Source: Methanoregula sp. UBA154
GTDB taxonomy: Archaea > Halobacteriota > Methanomicrobia > Methanomicrobiales > Methanospirillaceae
NCBI GenBank assembly: GCA_002502245.1
Contig: DAPW01000003.1
Span: 1-59,574, forward strand
Reading direction: 5' to 3'
DNA length: 59,574 nt
Part shown: positions 56,977-59,574 of the stretch, one piece after another
Layout: every line of letters begins with the position of its first letter
Position numbering within the stretch: position 1 is the first letter of the stretch
Notes under the pieces: model-generated
Database searches by the model: none
What the model was told of the DNA's origin: nothing
Seen by the model: the letters and a program-made list of their open reading frames with translations, nothing else
Program-made: the position numbers and the translations under genes

Positions 56977-57663
56977 TCAGCGGTTCGCATTGATGGACAC
57001 GATACTGATATCAGCAGAGGGATAGCCGAAATCAACAATCACGCTCTCGTTTGTCCTGCTGACTACCTGCCCGACGCGGGTGTACGTGATGGTGGTATTG
57101 GTGGTCATCTCTGCGGGATTTTCCGAAACCCCCATTGCGAGGATATCCCCGGTGTTCAGATCAGTGATATTCACGCCATTGCGCGTGAGCTGCTCGGCGG
57201 ACCATTCCTGGGCCATGGATCTGCTGGGGATCTGAACCCGTTTCTGGTCACCGGTCCTCATGCCCGCCAGTGCCTGGTTTATCGCATCATATTCCTGGGT
57301 GAACAGGGCAAACTGGTTTGTCCACCCGCTGCTGCCCGAATAGAATGGCACCGGGTAGATGGATGTGGTCAGGTTCTGACCGGTGGATATCGCGAGCTGC
57401 CGTGCGTAGATAGGATCCCTGCCTTTCTCTGCCGCTGCCATATAGGCCTGCTGACTGGATGTCAGGACGGTATTTCCGTTGATATCGTAGAATGAATAAT
57501 CAACTACCACCGTGTCACCGGGCTTTATAACCTTGAACATTGTGAGCCAGCCCGATCCCATGCCGGAGAGTATCATGAGCACAACAAACAGGACACACGC
57601 CCCGACAACCAGGACCTGTTTAATCTTTTTGGTAGTAGCTTCTTTCTGCTTCTTATCGCCCAT
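56977..57663 (-). CDS. Membrane-anchored FKBP-type peptidyl-prolyl isomerase-like protein
   Basis: The 228-residue protein has a lysine-rich N-terminus, one membrane helix (about 17-38), then an outside domain. That domain starts FKVIKPGDTVVVDYSFYDIN, the FKBP opening strand, and has ALAGMRTGDQKRVQIPSRSM, matching the FKBP core where an acidic pair normally lies in the G-M-k-x-G-E-k turn. A beta-rich insert fills about residues 75-130. The C-terminal part is beyond the FKBP fold. It may help fold exported proteins; activity is uncertain. Confidence 0.75.
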   Translation of the reverse strand: MGDKKQKEATTKKIKQVLVVGACVLFVVLMILSGMGSGWLTMFKVIKPGDTVVVDYSFYDINGNTVLTSSQQAYMAAAEKGRDPIYARQLAISTGQNLTTSIYPVPFYSGSSGWTNQFALFTQEYDAINQALAGMRTGDQKRVQIPSRSMAQEWSAEQLTRNGVNITDLNTGDILAMGVSENPAEMTTNTTITYTRVGQVVSRTNESVIVDFGYPSADISIVSINANR

Positions 57664-57823
57664 TCTTTCAATTCCTCCTTATTAGATCGTAGTCCAAGCG
57701 TCATAAACTATTCCGCTTCCACCGGTCCGGACAACAGCCATTTTACGGTATACCTGGTCCTGGTCTTTACCATACCATTTGCCCACGTTCCGGGCTGCAC
57801 ACAGCGCTGAGGAGCTGTTGCAC

Positions 57824-57833
57824 AATATTTATC
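57824..57833 (+). promoter_or_regulatory. Box A of the Hsp20 gene
   Basis: AATATTTATC lies about 75 bases before the hsp20 ATG. The leader would carry the strong ribosome site GGAGGGA (57891-57897), four bases before the ATG at 57902. Confidence 0.4.
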
Positions 57834-57901
57834 AAATATGAATACTAACTACAGGTTATCCCCATAGAGTATGCGGGGAAAAACCATAACGGAGGGAGCA
57901 C

Positions 57902-58375
57902 ATGATACGGAGAAGAAACCTGTTCGAGATGATGTGGCAGGATATGGAAGACATGCGGGCAGAGCTGGAGAACATGGTTCAGGCTGTATCATCGGGAAAC
58001 AGGCTCCTCCCTGCCGGGGGCATAGGCGACCGGATACATCCGGCGATCCGTGATGAGTTCCGGGTGGATGTCCGGGAGCATGACGATGATCTGATTGTTG
58101 TCGCAGATCTTCCTGGCGTGGAAAAGGAGTCAGTTACCCTGCAGCTCATCAATCCGCGCCTCCTGGAGATCGCCTGCACACGCGAACGGGATACCGGGGA
58201 AAACGCCGAGGGCTATTATATCCGCGAACGCGTTTCCGGTTCCATGAACCGGATGGTTACCCTGCCGGCTGATGTGACCGAAGACGATGCGAAAGCCAGT
58301 TTCAAGAACGGTATCCTCGAGGTAAGGCTGAAAAAGAGGACTATGCCGCAGAAATCACGGATCGCCATCGAATAA
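57902..58375 (+). CDS. Small heat-shock protein (Hsp20/alpha-crystallin)
   Basis: The 157-residue product starts at ATG 57902 after GGAGGGA. A variable N-terminal helix region (about 1-55) is followed by the alpha-crystallin domain (about 57-150), with FRVDVREHDDDLIVVADLPG and VEKESVTLQLI. It ends in the conserved FKNGILEVRLKK and an I-x-I-type end, SRIAIE. It forms oligomers that hold unfolding proteins without ATP. It has its own TATA box about 75 bases upstream and is likely heat-inducible. Confidence 0.94.
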   Translation: MIRRRNLFEMMWQDMEDMRAELENMVQAVSSGNRLLPAGGIGDRIHPAIRDEFRVDVREHDDDLIVVADLPGVEKESVTLQLINPRLLEIACTRERDTGENAEGYYIRERVSGSMNRMVTLPADVTEDDAKASFKNGILEVRLKKRTMPQKSRIAIE

Positions 58376-58433
58376 ACCAACGTTCCCCTTTTTTAGCGAT
58401 GTCTTTTAGTCCTCTTTCGCCAAAAGTCTAGTA

Positions 58434-59219
58434 ATGGACAAGAAAAAGGTCAAGGACTACATGACCTATGATGTTGTCAGCGTCGATATCTCCGGCACAG
58501 CAAAAGATGTCATCAACAAGATCCAGAAGACACACCATGACGGATTCCCGGTTATCGAGAATAATAGCGTGGTCGGGTACATCTCTGCCCGCGACCTGCT
58601 GTTCGTACAATCGTCTACACCTGTCGAACAGGTGATGTCCAAGAACCTGATCGTGGCTGACCCGGAGATGGATATCAATGACGCAGCCCGGGTGATCTTC
58701 CGGAGCGGCATCCAGAAACTGCCGGTTGTTGACGAGAAGAACCATCTGTTGGGGATCATCTCAAACTCAGATGTTATCCGCTCCCAGATCGAGCATGTTT
58801 CACCCGAGAAGGTCTTCAATTTTATTACAACATTAAAAAAACTCTATGGCGTGGACCCCACACTTGGCCGGGGCACCGTGCCGGTCAGGGACCTGCTCCC
58901 CACCCAGTCCAAGATTTATGAGGATGAACTTGAGGGACGGATCTACGAGATCAAGAAAGGGCTCGCCGAGCCGATTATCGTTGTCAAGCGGCCCGGGCGG
59001 ACTATCCTGGTTGACGGCCACCACCGCGCCATTGCCGCAAAAAGACTCGGCATCACGGCGCTTGACGCCTATATCATCGAGATCAAGGAAGAGATCGAGC
59101 TCGGGATGGAGCGGACCGCCCATGCGATGAATTTAAAGACCCTTGACGATGTCCAGATCCTTGATTATGCCCGTCACCCGCTGGTAGCGATAACGCACCG
59201 TCTCGTGAAACGCGAATGA
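58434..59219 (+). CDS. CBS-pair plus ParB-like domain protein
   Basis: This 261-residue protein joins two domains. The N-terminal CBS pair (about 1-120) shows VKDYMTYDVVSVDISGTAKD, GFPVIENNSVVGYISARDLL and VVDEKNHLLGIISNSDVIRS. A ParB/sulfiredoxin-like domain (about 140-220) shows LLPTQSKIYEDELEGRIYEI, then PIIVVKRPGRTILVDGHHRA and AIAAKRLGI, with the VDGHHR core. CBS pairs bind adenosyl ligands, and ParB-like folds bind CTP or other nucleotides; this suggests a nucleotide-controlled switch. The fusion is common in methanogens. A T6 run lies 30 bases after the stop. Confidence 0.9.
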   Translation: MDKKKVKDYMTYDVVSVDISGTAKDVINKIQKTHHDGFPVIENNSVVGYISARDLLFVQSSTPVEQVMSKNLIVADPEMDINDAARVIFRSGIQKLPVVDEKNHLLGIISNSDVIRSQIEHVSPEKVFNFITTLKKLYGVDPTLGRGTVPVRDLLPTQSKIYEDELEGRIYEIKKGLAEPIIVVKRPGRTILVDGHHRAIAAKRLGITALDAYIIEIKEEIELGMERTAHAMNLKTLDDVQILDYARHPLVAITHRLVKRE

Positions 59220-59249
59220 GTTCCTTTATTCACCAGATACGCAGAATCT

Positions 59250-59255
59250 ATTTTT
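59250..59255 (+). terminator. T-run terminator after the CBS-ParB gene
   Basis: Six T in an AT-rich stretch 31 bases after the stop codon can end transcription of the CBS-ParB gene. The double-hairpin element lies just beyond it. Confidence 0.4.
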
Positions 59256-59287
59256 TCTCTGCCCGATGAAAAAAACGATGTCTGAGG

Positions 59288-59333
59288 GATACAAGGGTTC
59301 CCCGTATCAGGTTTATCCGAGGCACGGCAGGGC
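59288..59333 (+). repeat. Dispersed double-hairpin element, copy 4
   Basis: Hairpin 1 is GATAC..GTATC around a nested GGG-TT-CCC (59288-59308). After AG, hairpin 2 is GTTT-ATCCG-AGGC (59311-59323), the weakest of the set. The tail ACGGCAGGGCAG is almost identical to that of the other copies. As in the copy at 34903, an ATGAAAAA lies 20-25 bases upstream. Confidence 0.5.
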
Positions 59334-59574
59334 AGGAGTCAGTATCTTGTCCGGTTTTTTTGCTCTGTAGAAAACCTGTTTCATGAGCATTGGTCGCCCC
59401 CCCCTTGCGCCAGCCCTGCCCCGTTGGGGGCTCATGGCGCATGCGAATCCTCTGTATTACCCAAAATCACGGTTTAAGTTAATACAGCACTATCGCACCG
59501 GGGCTTCAAAAGCGGCGGGGCGAAGCCCCGGGAGCGTCAGGTACTTCCAGATGATTTCCCATGAAAATTGAGAA
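59334..59574. other. End region without a supported gene
   Basis: No gene is supported up to the window end. A GC-rich hairpin CGGGGC-GAA-GCCCCG lies at 59517-59531. The last bases, TTTCCCATGAAAATTGAG, resemble the ATTCCCATGAAAATCAAT sequence that precedes the double-hairpin copy at 34903, so a further copy or a new gene may start at the window edge. Confidence 0.4.

Noticed and set aside
59383..59571. Plus-strand ORF of 62 codons near the window end
   Set aside because: It crosses a GC-rich hairpin, shows no conserved pattern and has no ribosome site.

Overview
The window is a 59.6 kb stretch of chromosome from a methanogenic euryarchaeon. The gene set (archaeal RNase P proteins, prefoldin, proteasome alpha, L15e/L21e/L31e/L39e/LX, SBDS, Pcc1, aIF6, SRP54/FtsY), a short HdrA-like protein and a FilR1-type regulator point to the order Methanomicrobiales, probably a Methanoregula-like lineage. 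That placement is inference from gene content; there is no rRNA here. I saw no CRISPR array, intact transposon, prophage or replication origin.

Layout. 0-5.4 kb: a badly frameshifted HD-domain phosphohydrolase pseudogene, then a minus-strand informational operon (eL15, Rpp30, Pop5, proteasome alpha, SBDS, eL43, RpoP, Pcc1, prefoldin beta). 5.4-6.0 kb: a gene-free stretch with three copies of a GGGGGTC..GGGTAC repeat. 6-10.8 kb: MoaC and NAD(P)HX repair, divergent from a DHH nuclease, PUA protein, NAC and TrmI. 10.9-14.8 kb: a membrane protein and a three-gene operon for amino-uronic sugar nucleotides. 15-24.8 kb: PyrBI, CoaD, a gamma carbonic anhydrase-like protein, a short HdrA-like flavoprotein, MtnA, DUF116, a bactofilin-like protein, a UbiA prenyltransferase, tRNA-Arg(CCU), Trm1 and a PAS histidine kinase. 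24.9-31.5 kb: a Drg-type GTPase, tRNA-Glu(CUC), a META lipoprotein, small unknown proteins, PsiE and an ABC-2 exporter.

31.5-51.3 kb carries a second, very large minus-strand informational superoperon: RNP4, YhbY, S19e, PDCD5, PP-loop, L39e, L31e, aIF6, LX, prefoldin alpha, FtsY, SRP54, TrmY, Pus10, L21e, RpoF, DUF655, KsgA, HemK2-type methyltransferase. It is broken by two blocks of unrelated genes. A 5.8 kb block between LX and prefoldin alpha carries homospermidine synthase, an ornithine-type decarboxylase, a regulator, an EF-like protein and a decayed secreted-protein gene. A 2.9 kb block between KsgA and the HemK2 gene carries thiC, with a short leader ORF, and a DUF1848 gene. 51.4-59.6 kb holds PurN, a CNNM/HlyC protein, a sugar isomerase, ExoVII (XseAB), DUF371, a zinc-finger protein, thioredoxin, an FKBP-like protein, Hsp20 and a CBS-ParB protein.

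The least explained signals are: (i) a dispersed element made of two tandem hairpins whose stems change in a compensatory way, with four copies here (33-80 minus, 34903-34945, 50477-50515, 59288-59333), some at breaks in the superoperon; (ii) the repeat triplet at 5.5-5.75 kb; (iii) a 20-codon leader ORF with the only strong ribosome site ahead of thiC; and (iv) the putative putrescine-to-homospermidine island.
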